From assembly GCF_009866655.1 (NCBI RefSeq), contig NZ_CP047420.1, positions 2,852,001 through 2,916,000 of the forward strand: DNA of 64,000 bases, in the 5' to 3' direction. The notes beneath the pieces are model-generated. The model was given only the letters and a program-made list of their open reading frames with translations. It did not search any database and was not told the origin of the DNA. Position 1 is the first letter of the stretch. Every line of letters starts with the position of its first letter. Both the position numbers and the translations under genes were made by a program. Positions 48,392 to 57,034 of the stretch are shown here, one piece after another. Source of the DNA: Rathayibacter sp. VKM Ac-2804. Its GTDB lineage: Bacteria; Actinomycetota; Actinomycetes; Actinomycetales; Microbacteriaceae.

Positions 48392-49276
48392 ATGGACGAC
48401 CGCCAGCTCGCCGCCTTCGTCGCCGTCGCGGAGGAGCTCAGCTTCACCCGCGCGGCGGCCCGTCTCTACGTCGTGCAGTCCACCCTGTCGGCGACGATCC
48501 GCGCGCTGGAGCAGGACCTCGGGGCGCCGCTGTTCACCCGGTCGACGCGGCGCGTCGCGCTCACCGCCGTCGGCGAGGCGCTGCTGCCGTCGGCGCGCGC
48601 GGCGATCGACAGCGTCGACCGGATGCGCTCGCTCGCCGCGGAGGACGCGGCGGGGCTGCGCGGCCGGGTCCGGGTCGGCACCTTCTCCGCGCTCGACATC
48701 CTCGATCTGCCGGGCGCCCTCGGTGCGTTCCGGCGCCGGCATCCGCTCGTCGACCTGCTGCTGCGCACCTCGCCGAGCGGATCGACGGGGCTGGCGGAGG
48801 ACCTCCGCCGCGGCCGGCTCGACGTGGCGCTGCTCGCCCTGCCGGTGGCCGAGCTGGAGGACCTCGCCGTGACGACCGTCGTCCGGGACGGCTACGTGCT
48901 GCTGATCGACAGCGCCGATCCGCTGGCGCGGCTGGCGCGGCCCTCCCCCGCGGACCTCGACGGCGCCGCGTTCATCGACACCCCGGCCGGCTTCGGCAAC
49001 CGCGTCAGCGTCGACCGGGCCTTCCGCGCGGCCGGAGCGACGCGGCGGGTCGCCACCGAGGTCGCCGACCTGCCCGCGATCCCGCGCTTCGTCCAGGCCG
49101 GTCTCGGGCCGGCGGTGGTCCCGCGCTCGGGCATCGCACCGCTGGCCGGGGTGACCGCGATCGAGCTGGACTGGCCCGGACTGGTGTGGGAGGTCTCGGT
49201 CTGCAGTCCGCCGCACGCGTCCGCGGCCGTGCAGGCGCTCGTCGCCCTGCTGGCCGAGCGGGCCGAGCCGGTCTGA
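48392..49276 (+). CDS. LysR-family transcriptional regulator
   Basis: 294 residues. Winged helix at 1-60 (QLAAFVAVAEELSFTRAAARLYVVQSTLSATIRALEQDLG is the recognition region, read as FVAVAEELSFTRAAARL and STLSATIRALEQDLG), linker helix, and a periplasmic-binding-type effector domain starting RGRVRVGTFSALDIL. It probably senses a substrate of the divergent MFS exporter. The ligand is unknown. Confidence 0.9.
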   Translation: MDDRQLAAFVAVAEELSFTRAAARLYVVQSTLSATIRALEQDLGAPLFTRSTRRVALTAVGEALLPSARAAIDSVDRMRSLAAEDAAGLRGRVRVGTFSALDILDLPGALGAFRRRHPLVDLLLRTSPSGSTGLAEDLRRGRLDVALLALPVAELEDLAVTTVVRDGYVLLIDSADPLARLARPSPADLDGAAFIDTPAGFGNRVSVDRAFRAAGATRRVATEVADLPAIPRFVQAGLGPAVVPRSGIAPLAGVTAIELDWPGLVWEVSVCSPPHASAAVQALVALLAERAEPV

Positions 49277-49313
49277 GCACGGCGCGCTCGAGCCGTCCGC
49301 TCGCGCGCGGCGC

Positions 49314-50060
49314 TCAGTCGCCCGCCTGCGGTCCGCTCTCCCGCAGCGGTCCGCGGACGATCGAGTCGCCGGAGTGCTGCGGGTCGCCGTCGTCGGGCTC
49401 CTGGGAGATGTCGACGAGCGAGTACTCGGCGAGGTCGATGTCGGCCGGCACCGTGAAGCGGCCGTCCGCGCCGTCCAGCACCCCGAGTCCGACGAGTCCG
49501 GTGGCGTCCGCCGCGATCAGCCAGACCTCGCGGTAGGAGTCGGCCGCGCCCTCCGCGTCGAGGTGCACGACGAGCTGCCGCTCGCCGTCGGCGTCCTCGA
49601 GCTCGGCGCTGCCGCTGGCGCCCTGCCAGTCGGGGAAGGCCGCGAGATCGGCGCGCGCGACGACGACCGCTTCGGTGCTCCGCGACGCCTGCAGCCAGAC
49701 GCCGCCGACGACGCCGACGGCGAGAGCCGCGAGCGCGGCGAGCGCCGCGGGGAGGAGCCGGCGGGAGCGCGGTCGGCGTCGCGACGGCGTGTGGCGGCCG
49801 ACCGGAAGCGCGGTCACCGGAGCGATCGGGGCCTCCGCAGTCGTCCCCAGCGCCAGCTCCCCGCGGATGCGGTCCCAGACCTCGGCCGGCGGGCTCTCGA
49901 GCACCAGCGAGCGGCTCTGCCGGCCGAGACCGGCGGCGTGGCCGAGCTCGACCAGCTGCTGGGCGCACTCGGGGCACGCCTCGAGGTGGGCGGCGGCGTC
50001 GGCGGAGGAGTCCTCGCCGAGGGCGAGGAGGGCGAGCTCGTCGGGATCGAGATGCGTCAT
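49314..50060 (-). CDS. RskA-like anti-sigma factor
   Basis: 248 residues. Zinc-binding anti-sigma motif H25-C29-C32 in [15 protein letters not shown], a short linker, one membrane segment at about 105-125, and an extracellular RskA-type domain ([41 protein letters not shown]). It should hold the ECF sigma factor at the membrane until an outside signal. Its ATG overlaps the sigma stop (ATGA) and follows GGAGGT. Confidence 0.9.
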   Translation of the reverse strand: MTHLDPDELALLALGEDSSADAAAHLEACPECAQQLVELGHAAGLGRQSRSLVLESPPAEVWDRIRGELALGTTAEAPIAPVTALPVGRHTPSRRRPRSRRLLPAALAALAALAVGVVGGVWLQASRSTEAVVVARADLAAFPDWQGASGSAELEDADGERQLVVHLDAEGAADSYREVWLIAADATGLVGLGVLDGADGRFTVPADIDLAEYSLVDISQEPDDGDPQHSGDSIVRGPLRESGPQAGD

Positions 50061-50722
50061 GGGCTGCTCACCTCCAATCGGGAGCGGAGTCTGTCGAGAC
50101 TGCGGCGGATGTGGCTCTTGACGGTGCCGAGCGGCAGGCCTGTCCGCTCGGCGATCTCGGTGTGGGTCAGATCGTCGTAGAAGGCGAGGCTCATCACCCG
50201 CCGCGGGACGGGGTCGAGGCGGGCGAGCTCGTCGGCGACCAGGACCCGCTCCTCGAGATCGACCGCCGGTTCGCCCTCGTCGACCGGGGCGACCGCGACC
50301 AGCGCGGCGGTGAGCCGGCGCTCGCGCGAGCGGTTCTCGTGGGCGTCCGCGATGCGCTTGCGCGAGATCCCGACCAGCCAGGCGCCGAGCACCGCTCGGC
50401 CCGGGTCGAAGCTGCCGCGCCCGGTCCATGCGGAGACGAACACGCGCTGGACCACGTCCTCCGCGTCGCCGCGGTCGCCTAGCGAGCGCAGCGCGAGAGT
50501 GAAGACGAGCGGGGACCACCGGGAGTAGGCCTCGGCGAGCGCGGACTCCTCCCCCGCCGCGAACCGGAGCCCGAGGCGCTGGACGAGGGCGCGCTCGTCG
50601 GCGGCCTCGTCGTCGGGCTCGCGCGTCTGGGCGTCGATCTGGGGGGTCCTCCTGGAGTGGGGGCGGCACCGGGGCGGAGGAGCCGGTGGCTCGACGGCGC
50701 GGGGTGCTGCGGCGATGCTCAT
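50057..50722 (-). CDS. ECF-type RNA polymerase sigma factor
   Basis: 221 residues from the ATG at 50722. Sigma region 2 includes [20 protein letters not shown] and [14 protein letters not shown]; region 4 includes [20 protein letters not shown]. Residues 1-40 are Pro/Arg-rich and unlike sigma factors. A strong AGGAGG (50648-50653) nine bases before an in-frame ATC (50636-50638) would give a more normal 193-residue protein, so the true start is uncertain. Cotranscribed with its anti-sigma factor and probably with the sortase gene upstream. Confidence 0.88.
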   Translation of the reverse strand: MSIAAAPRAVEPPAPPPRCRPHSRRTPQIDAQTREPDDEAADERALVQRLGLRFAAGEESALAEAYSRWSPLVFTLALRSLGDRGDAEDVVQRVFVSAWTGRGSFDPGRAVLGAWLVGISRKRIADAHENRSRERRLTAALVAVAPVDEGEPAVDLEERVLVADELARLDPVPRRVMSLAFYDDLTHTEIAERTGLPLGTVKSHIRRSLDRLRSRLEVSSP

Positions 50723-50781
50723 GCTACGGCGCGCTCTCACTCGGAGCACAGGGGTGGTCGAGCACGGTCATCGTCGGGCGG

Positions 50782-51471
50782 TCAGGTCGCGGGGGTCGCG
50801 GTGACGACCACGTTGCTGAGGTAGTGCCGGGTGTCGTAGTCGAAATCGCCGCCGCAGGTGATCAGGACGAGCCGCGCGGGGCCGTCCTGGACGAAGACGG
50901 TGGAGAGGTCGACGGTGGTCTTCTCGGTCGTCTCGACCGTGTCCACGGTGTAGACGCGCTGGACGCCGTCCTCCCCCATCAGGCCGATCCGCTGGCCGGG
51001 CTGCGCCTGCTTCAGCTCGGCGAACGGGCCGAGCCCGTAGGTGAGCGAGTCGACGTGGGCGGCGATCACGGTCGTGCCCTCGCCGGCGTCGAGCCCGCGG
51101 CCGAAGCGGTACCAGCCGGCGACATCGGTGTCGGGCACCAGCTCCATGGTGCCGTCGTCCGCGACCCCCACCGGCTGCACCGGCATGTCGATCGGCAGGC
51201 CGTCGACGACCAGGCGGGTCGGCGCGAGCACGACCGGCGCGGGAGTGGCGCCGAGCCGCGCGTCGGCGACGGGGACGTCGGGCACCGCCGCGGCGGGCGG
51301 AGTGGGAGTGCTGGAGGGGATCGCGGCCGGCGTCGACGTCAGGACCGGCGCACTCGCGTCAGGGGCGGGCACGACCCCGACCGCCTGTGCCGAGCAGCCG
51401 CCGAGGCCGAGGCCGACCGCGATCGAGCCGACCACGAGGAGAGCACGCGGCAGACGGGGGGTCCTGCTCAT
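50782..51471 (-). CDS. Class F sortase, lipoprotein-like
   Basis: 229 residues. Residues 1-26 form a signal ending in a lipobox (LGGC), then an Ala/Pro/Thr linker to about residue 85. The sortase barrel has the catalytic His in VIAAHVDS (about 137), Cys in LVLITCGGDF (about 205) and an Arg shortly after in DTRHYL. Class F sortases are actinobacterial; their substrates are mostly unknown. Neighbouring DUF4397 protein is a plausible partner. GGAGAGGAGGA precedes the ATG. Confidence 0.85.
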   Translation of the reverse strand: MSRTPRLPRALLVVGSIAVGLGLGGCSAQAVGVVPAPDASAPVLTSTPAAIPSSTPTPPAAAVPDVPVADARLGATPAPVVLAPTRLVVDGLPIDMPVQPVGVADDGTMELVPDTDVAGWYRFGRGLDAGEGTTVIAAHVDSLTYGLGPFAELKQAQPGQRIGLMGEDGVQRVYTVDTVETTEKTTVDLSTVFVQDGPARLVLITCGGDFDYDTRHYLSNVVVTATPAT

Positions 51472-51572
51472 CGTGTCCTCCTCTCCTCGTGGTCGGCGGC
51501 CGGCCCGGGTGCGGGGCACGCCGGGCCGGCGGTCTTCAGTGCCGGTCAGCGACCGGCGGTCGTGCGCATCGG

Positions 51573-52418
51573 TCAGCGACCGGCGACGGCCTTGCGGCGG
51601 CCGATCAGCGCGGCGCCGATCAGCGCGAGCGAGGCGAGCGCGGCAGCGCCCCACCAGCCGGCGGCGGCGTCGGTGCGGTTGTCGGCCGCGAGGCCGGCCT
51701 CACCCGCGGGCACACCCGACGGCGAGGAGTGCAGACCGCCGATGGTCTGCGTCGCGAGGGCGAGGTTGCCCTTCTCCAGGCTGCCCCAGGCGTAGACGAT
51801 CGTGTTGACGCCCTCCTGGACCTGGACGTCGGCCGGGCCGATGACCGGAGCGGTGGTCCCGGTCGCGGCGACCACGGTCGAGATCGTGGCCGGAGCGAGG
51901 TTGAGGATCCCCTCGTTCGGGTTGGTCACGTTCGTCAGCACGGGCGAGCCGCCGGCGAGGATGTCCACGGCGGGCGCCGCGGCGATGTGGCGGACCGTGA
52001 GGCGACCCTCTCCGGCCGCGGTGGCCGAGATGTCGTTCGGGAACAGCGTCGCGGTGGGGGTGTTGTCGGGCTTCAGGTGCGCGGCGACGGTGTAGCTCTT
52101 GCCTGCCTCGAGGGCGAGGTCGACCGGGCCGATGACCGGGGCGCTCGCGTCCGCGGCGTCGGCGGCGGTGATCGCCACGGTGTAGGTGCCGGTGGGGAGA
52201 TCGAGCGGGCCGGCCAGGGCACCGGGCGCGAAGTCGTCGAGCGTCAGTGCTCCGTTGACGTACACGTCGACCGGGGTGTCGGGGACCGCGTGCAGCACGT
52301 AGAGGTCGGCCGAGTCGGCGTCGGCGGCGCTCGCAGGAGCGGCGGCGAGACCGGCGACGGCGAGGGTGCCGAGGCACGCTCCGGCGAGCAGGCGGTGGGT
52401 GAGGCGGGAGGTGGTCAC
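51573..52418 (-). CDS. DUF4397-domain surface protein
   Basis: 281 residues from a GTG after AGAGGAAC. Signal peptide 1-31 ending PASA. Two DUF4397-like repeats: LYVLHAVPDTPVDVYVNGAL and LTVRHIAAAPAVDILAGGSP, each followed by a VIGPADV/VIGPVDL strand. The C-terminus is a hydrophobic helix plus RRKAVAGR, typical of an anchored cell-surface protein, but no clear LPxTG is visible. First gene of the DUF4397-sortase-sigma-anti-sigma set. Confidence 0.85.
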   Translation of the reverse strand: MTTSRLTHRLLAGACLGTLAVAGLAAAPASAADADSADLYVLHAVPDTPVDVYVNGALTLDDFAPGALAGPLDLPTGTYTVAITAADAADASAPVIGPVDLALEAGKSYTVAAHLKPDNTPTATLFPNDISATAAGEGRLTVRHIAAAPAVDILAGGSPVLTNVTNPNEGILNLAPATISTVVAATGTTAPVIGPADVQVQEGVNTIVYAWGSLEKGNLALATQTIGGLHSSPSGVPAGEAGLAADNRTDAAAGWWGAAALASLALIGAALIGRRKAVAGR

Positions 52419-52624
52419 GGTGTTCCTCTTTCACGATGGGACCCGCGGACGGGTCGGTGGGTTCTCGAGAAGGGCCTTCACCACTACTTCCGGCCGAGGG
52501 GCCTCCGCGGATGCACCTCTCCGGAGATTTCTCGAGGGAATTCCGGCGGCGGGTCCGCGCGCCTCGCTCCGCCCCTGGTCAGAGCCCGGTTCCGGGTCTA
52601 GCCTCCGAGCAGAGGGAGTCCCGC

Positions 52625-53548
52625 ATGGTGCGTCGAGGCACGGTGGCGTCCGCGCTCGATCGGGTGCGGCGGGGTGGAGTGCGGCCGGATCGCTCCGTCG
52701 CCGCCGGGCGCCGGCGCGACTCCCCCGGTCGGCTCCTCGGCGCGACCGTCGCCTCCGCCGCGGCGATCGCGGTGCTCGCGCTCGCCCTCGCCGTTCTCGC
52801 TCCGCTCGCCGGGCTGCCCTCCGCGGCCGGCGGGACGACCGGGCCGTGCGACGAGCCGCGCGAGCTGCTCGCCGCCTCCTCCGTGCTCGACCGCGAGGGC
52901 GAGGCGCTGGCCGGGCACCTGCTGGCCTGCGCCGACGCCGACCACCGGAGTCTGACGATCCACAACGACACCCCCGTCGTCTGGGTGCTGAGCGATCCCG
53001 GGGTGCGCGGGGTGGTCGGTCAGAACGATCCGCGCCGCGACGCCGGGGTCACCGGTCTGCTGAGCGCGTACTCCGCTCGGATCGGCCGCGGCCTGGTGCT
53101 CCCTCCGGGAGCGTCCGCCGCGATCTCGGCCGGTCCGGGCCGGCTGGCGCCACGACCGGACGAGGCGGCGACCCGGCTCTTCCTCGCGCTGACGGCGATC
53201 GTCGGCGCCCAGGATCAGGTGCGCGCCACCGAGCCGGCGCGAGCGCCGCGGAGCGTGGTCCGGACGGCGGCGCTGACCTGCGCGCTCGCGCTCGTGCGGG
53301 ACGGCGCCGCCATTGGCGCCGCGTCGATCACGCGGGCGGCCGGCGAGCCCGCCTGCTCGGACGCGTGGCAGCGAGCGCAGGCGAAGGCCCTCGACGATCG
53401 GTGGAGTCTCCCCGGGCTCGCCGATGCCCTGGCGCTGCCCGGACGGCCCGAGGCGGACGCCGCGCTCGCCCGGTCGGCGGCCGACTGGTTCGCGGCGGCG
53501 GACGGCTTCTCCTGGGGCGGGGTGGACCGCCCGGAGCGCCTGGACTGA
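52625..53548 (+). CDS. Uncharacterised membrane-anchored exported protein
   Basis: 307 residues from MVRRGTVAS (AGAGGGAG upstream); the frame is open further upstream but codon content and the position of that ribosome-binding site favour 52625. Basic N-terminus, one membrane helix at about 38-65 (LLGATVASAAAIAVLALALAV), then an outside domain with SLTIHNDTPVVWVLSDPGV and a pair of cysteines far apart (TCALALV, EPACSDA). Function not recognised. Divergent from the DUF4397 gene, so it could belong to the same surface system. Confidence 0.7.
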   Translation: MVRRGTVASALDRVRRGGVRPDRSVAAGRRRDSPGRLLGATVASAAAIAVLALALAVLAPLAGLPSAAGGTTGPCDEPRELLAASSVLDREGEALAGHLLACADADHRSLTIHNDTPVVWVLSDPGVRGVVGQNDPRRDAGVTGLLSAYSARIGRGLVLPPGASAAISAGPGRLAPRPDEAATRLFLALTAIVGAQDQVRATEPARAPRSVVRTAALTCALALVRDGAAIGAASITRAAGEPACSDAWQRAQAKALDDRWSLPGLADALALPGRPEADAALARSAADWFAAADGFSWGGVDRPERLD

Positions 53549-53582
53549 GCACGCCGCCGGGGCGGGCAGTGCCGGGGCGCAC

Positions 53583-53612
53583 GGTGCCCGGGAACGCGGT
53601 GCCCGGGAACGC
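53583..53612. repeat. 15-bp tandem repeat, two copies
   Basis: GGTGCCCGGGAACGC is repeated exactly at 53583-53597 and 53598-53612, with a diverged copy just before. It lies directly beyond the rpsO terminator. Confidence 0.7.
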
Positions 53613-53613
53613 G

Positions 53614-53649
53614 GAACGGGCCGCCCTCCCGGAGGAGAGCGGCCCGTTC
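53614..53649 (-). terminator. Terminator of rpsO
   Basis: Perfect 11-base arms GAACGGGCCGC (53614-53624) and GCGGCCCGTTC (53639-53649) around a loop that also pairs (CTCC/GGAG). It begins 64 bases after the rpsO stop. Confidence 0.8.
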
Positions 53650-53713
53650 AGAAGAAGATCGCGGTGTCATCGAGACTCCGCGCTCGACCCGGTGAGGGGA
53701 GGAGCGGAGAGGA

Positions 53714-53983
53714 CTATCGACGGAGGCCGAGACGCTCGATCAGCGAGCGGTAGCGGCTGATGTCCACGTCCGACAGGTAGCCGAGGAGTCGACGGCGCTG
53801 ACCCACGAGCAGCAGCAGACCACGACGCGAGTGGTGGTCGTGCTTGTGCTCCTTGAGGTGCTCGGTGAGGTCCTTGATCCGCTTGGTCAGGACGGCCACC
53901 TGCACCTCGGGGGATCCGGTGTCACCGGGGTGGGTCGCGTACTCTTCGATGATCGCCTTCTTGACGTCTGCTTCGAGTGCCAT
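53714..53983 (-). CDS. rpsO: 30S ribosomal protein S15
   Basis: 89 residues, normal length. [57 protein letters not shown] are diagnostic. Binds 16S rRNA early in 30S assembly. rpsO usually sits next to pnp; here pnp starts 8 kb downstream on the same strand. Confidence 0.98.
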   Translation of the reverse strand: MALEADVKKAIIEEYATHPGDTGSPEVQVAVLTKRIKDLTEHLKEHKHDHHSRRGLLLLVGQRRRLLGYLSDVDISRYRSLIERLGLRR

Positions 53984-54133
53984 GAATGGGATCCCCTCTC
54001 TCTCGTTGCGCGGTGCCCAGCGCCTGATGCGTGGGCTCTCTTGATCCGCGGCCGTTGGACGGCAACCTCAGGAGCTTACCAGAGCGCGGGGGCGACGGGC
54101 GAGAGGGGCGTCGGGCGGATCAGGACGGTCGGA

Positions 54134-54636
54134 TCAGGCGCCGACGGCCCGGTTCCAGAGCTCGACGAGCCACGGCGAGACGAGCAGCTCCCAGCCGAGG
54201 AGGACGAGGACGTTGAGCACCACCCCGATCCAGCCGGCGATCGGCGGCCGACCCTCGCGGCGCCGCGCGCGGATCGAGGAGACGCCGAGCAGCACTCCGA
54301 CGAGCAGGAGCGCGTGGATGATCGCGGTGTAGAGGACGCCGACGAGCAGATCGCTGACGGCCTGGTCGCCGGGGTAGGCGCCGAGCGAGATGATCGCGTA
54401 CCAGACGAAGAACGCGATCGGAACGACGACGAGCGCGAGGAGGATGGACGCCGTCGCGGCGCCGTAGCGGCGGCGGAAGGCGGCGAAGCGGCCCCCGGAG
54501 GCGGCGGCGCTCGCGCTCGCGGGACGGGTCCGGGGCGCGGCGCGGGGGCGGCGGCGCGGCGCGCGGGGGCGGCTCCGGCGACGCGCGACGCGGTGCTGCG
54601 CGGGCGTCGGGGCGCGCCGTCGGATGACGTGCTCAT
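54134..54636 (-). pseudogene. Membrane protein gene with an apparent frameshift
   Basis: The ATG at 54636 starts a frame (MSTSSDGAPRRPRSTASRV) that soon becomes Ser/Pro nonsense. A second frame, ending at the TGA 54134-54136, encodes a clear membrane protein: GRFAAFRRRYGAATASILLA, LVVVPIAFFVWYAIISLGAY, LLVGVLYTAIIHALLLVGVL and GWIGVVLNVLVLLGWELL. That frame has no ATG or GTG near its beginning. Joining the two near 54500-54535, where the DNA is GC-rich and repetitive, needs one missing base. Either a sequencing error or a real disruption. Intact product would be about 167 residues with three membrane helices. Confidence 0.65.
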
Positions 54637-54712
54637 CCCCCTACCCTAGGGTCTCCGCCTCCGCGGCTCCGTGCGCGCGCGTCCGGTGCGGGACGAGCGC
54701 GGAGGGGCGAGA

Positions 54713-56026
54713 ATGGAGCGAGTGAGCCAGCCCTCCTCCGCGCCGCGGCGCAGCCACGTCGTCGACCTCTCCCCTCTCCGCGAGTCCCCCGCCTTCGCGC
54801 GCCTCTGGGCGGGCAACGTGATCTCCGGCATCGGCGGGCAGATGACGATCGTCGCCGTGGGTCTGCACATCTACGCGCTGACCGGGTCGACGCTCGCCGT
54901 CGCGATGGTCGGCGTGGTGGCGCTGGTGCCCACCGTGATCGCCGGGCTCTACGGCGGGATGCTCGCCGACGCCTTCGACCGGCGGCTGGTGCTGCTGCTC
55001 TCGGCGATCGTCGCCTGGGGCTCGACCGCCGTCATCGCGGCGCTCGCCTGGCTCGGCGCCGAGACGCCGCTGACCCTCTACGCGCTGACGGCGGTCAACG
55101 CCGTGGCGACGACCATCATCGGTGCGACCCGGATGACCGTCGCGCCGCGCCTGCTCCGGCTCGAGCTGGTGCCGGCCGCGGCGGCGCTCGGCGGCATCGC
55201 GGGCGGCGTGGAGGTGACCGTGGGGCCGGCGCTCGCGGGCGTGCTGGTCGCCTCCTCCGGCTTCGCGGTCACCTACACGATCGACGTCGTGCTCTTCCTC
55301 GCGGCGTTCCTCGGCATCGCCGGGCTGCCCGCGCTGGTGCCCGAGGGCGAGCGGCAGCGGCCGGGCCTGGAGTCGCTGCGCTACGGACTGCGCTTCCTCC
55401 GCGGGGCGCCGAACACCCGACTGTCGTTCCTCGTCGACATCGTGGCGATGACGTTCGGGCAGCCGCGGGTGGTCTTCCCGGCGGCGGCCGCGCTGCTGCT
55501 GGGCGGCGGAGCGGTGACGGTCGGCTTCCTCACCGCGGCGTACGCGGTCGGCGCACTGCTCAGCAGCGTCTTCTCGGGGCGGCTGACCGGCGTGCGGAGC
55601 CAGGGGCTCGCGATGGGCCGGTCGATCCAGGCGTACGGGGTGCTGATCGTCGGCTTCGGCGCGGTGCTGCTGGTGGCGGAGCTGACGGCGCACGACGCGT
55701 CGGAGCCGAACCTCGGCCTGATCGCGGCCGCCTCGGTCGCACTCGCCGGGGCGGGTGCGGCCGACAACGTCAGCTCGATCTTCCGGCAGACGATGCTGCA
55801 GACGGCGGTGCCGGACAACATGCGCGGGCGGCTGCAGGGCGTCTTCATCGTGGTCGTCACGGGCGGGCCGCGGGTCGGCGACCTCTACACGGGGCTGCTG
55901 GCCTCGCTCGCGCTGCTCTGGCTGCCGCCGCTGGCCGGCGGGCTGGCGATCGTCCTGATCCTGGCGGCGGTGCTGAGGCTCAGCCCGGGCTTCCGGCGCT
56001 ACGACGCGCTGCACCCGGTGGCCTGA
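54713..56026 (+). CDS. MFS transporter, EntS-like (MFS_3)
   Basis: 437 residues, about 12 hydrophobic segments, no soluble domain. ESPAFARLWAGNVISGIGGQM opens the first helix; GGMLADAFDRRLVLLLSA is the loop 2-3 motif. The MFS_3 group includes the enterobactin exporter EntS and macrolide exporters, so small-molecule efflux is likely. No siderophore genes are adjacent. GGAGGGG precedes the ATG. Confidence 0.87.
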   Translation: MERVSQPSSAPRRSHVVDLSPLRESPAFARLWAGNVISGIGGQMTIVAVGLHIYALTGSTLAVAMVGVVALVPTVIAGLYGGMLADAFDRRLVLLLSAIVAWGSTAVIAALAWLGAETPLTLYALTAVNAVATTIIGATRMTVAPRLLRLELVPAAAALGGIAGGVEVTVGPALAGVLVASSGFAVTYTIDVVLFLAAFLGIAGLPALVPEGERQRPGLESLRYGLRFLRGAPNTRLSFLVDIVAMTFGQPRVVFPAAAALLLGGGAVTVGFLTAAYAVGALLSSVFSGRLTGVRSQGLAMGRSIQAYGVLIVGFGAVLLVAELTAHDASEPNLGLIAAASVALAGAGAADNVSSIFRQTMLQTAVPDNMRGRLQGVFIVVVTGGPRVGDLYTGLLASLALLWLPPLAGGLAIVLILAAVLRLSPGFRRYDALHPVA

Positions 56027-56085
56027 AGCACGTGGCGGAGTGACCGCGCCGCCGCCCGCTGGGGGCGAGCGGCGCGGTCGAGAGG

Positions 56086-56358
56086 TCACTCCCCGGCGTA
56101 GGCGCCGGCGGCGTTGCCGTCGGTGAGGTCGTCCGAGACCTCGCCGCTGTCGTCGTCGCGTCCCTCGACGCGGACGGGGCGGTAGACGTGGAAGCCGTCG
56201 ATCTCGCCGTCGAGCTCCCAGACCACCTCGACCTCCTCGCCGTCGATGTCGGCGACGCGGGTGAGGGAGCGCTGCGGGGAGCCGTCGATGAGTTCGAGGC
56301 GGATGCTCTCCTGCTCCGCGCCGCTGTCGAGCATGGCCGTGTACGTGGTGGTGTCCAT
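56086..56358 (-). CDS. Uncharacterised 90-residue acidic protein
   Basis: MDTTTYTAMLDSGAEQESIR, then SLTRVADIDGEEVEVVWELDG and IDGFHVYRPVRVEGRDDDSG. Soluble, acidic, probably beta-rich. Not recognised. TAGCGT (56365-56370) ends six bases before the ATG, which supports it as a real, leaderless gene. Divergent from the PNPOx-like gene, with 75 bases between starts. Confidence 0.65.
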   Translation of the reverse strand: MDTTTYTAMLDSGAEQESIRLELIDGSPQRSLTRVADIDGEEVEVVWELDGEIDGFHVYRPVRVEGRDDDSGEVSDDLTDGNAAGAYAGE

Positions 56359-56433
56359 GCCTCGACGCTAGACAGGCCGCGCGCGCGCTCGCCACCCCTT
56401 GCGGCGTCCGCGCTTCCGCGTAGCGTCGGGGCC

Positions 56434-56940
56434 ATGACCGACACCTCCATCACCCCCGCCACGGACGACGACCGCGCTCAGATCACCGAGATCGTGAAGA
56501 GCGCGAAGATCGGACTCCTCACCACCGTCAACGGGACCGGGCAGCTCGTCAGCCGGCCGCTCGCCGCGCAGGACGTCGACTTCGACGGCGAGCTCTGGTT
56601 CTTCACCCAGGATCCGTCGGCGAAGGTCGACGACATCCGCGCCAACCCGAGCGTGAACGTCGCGTTCGAGTCGAAGAAGGGCTACCTCTCGGTGGCCGGC
56701 TCCGCCACAGTCGTGCACGACCCGGCCAAGGTGGACGAGCTGTGGTCGCCCTCGGTCTCGGCCTGGTTCCCCGACGGCAAGGACGACCCGAGCGTCGCGC
56801 TGCTGCGCGTCTCGGCCGAGACCGTCGAGCTCTGGGTGACCGACTCCCCCGCGCCCGTCGTGCTCTTCAAGGTCGCCAAGGCGGCCGTCACCGGCGGCCA
56901 GCCCGACATCGGCGAGAACCGCACCGTCTCCTTCGAGTAG
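56434..56940 (+). CDS. PNPOx-like FMN-binding family protein (general stress type)
   Basis: 168 residues. Split barrel: AKIGLLTTVNGTGQLVSRPL, LWFFTQDPSAKVDDIRANP, VNVAFESKKGYLSVAGSATV. This subfamily (general stress protein 26-like) binds flavin or related cofactors and is distinct from true pyridoxine phosphate oxidase. Role unknown. TAGCGT (56421-56426) lies seven bases before the ATG. Confidence 0.85.
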   Translation: MTDTSITPATDDDRAQITEIVKSAKIGLLTTVNGTGQLVSRPLAAQDVDFDGELWFFTQDPSAKVDDIRANPSVNVAFESKKGYLSVAGSATVVHDPAKVDELWSPSVSAWFPDGKDDPSVALLRVSAETVELWVTDSPAPVVLFKVAKAAVTGGQPDIGENRTVSFE

Positions 56941-56958
56941 CCGCGCGCCCCTCCCCTC

Positions 56959-57021
56959 CCGCGAGATGCCAGTTGTGCACGCCTTTCACGGCGTGTCGCG
57001 CTCATAAGTGGCATCTCGCGG
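56959..57021. repeat. Long inverted repeat with 13-bp perfect arms
   Basis: CCGCGAGATGCCA (56959-56971) pairs perfectly with 57009-57021; inside, CACGCC (56978-56983) pairs with GGCGTG (56990-56995). It lies between two convergent genes, with 14 bases from the second arm to the FNR stop, so it may terminate both. Its highly structured, non-GC-run sequence is unlike the other terminators here and suggests a dispersed element. Confidence 0.7.
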
Positions 57022-57034
57022 AGGGAGGCAGAGC

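Noticed and set aside
54076..54636. 187-codon frame ending at 54076
   Set aside because: Beyond the first about 40 residues it is Ser/Arg/Pro-rich nonsense; the real protein continues in the neighbouring frame.
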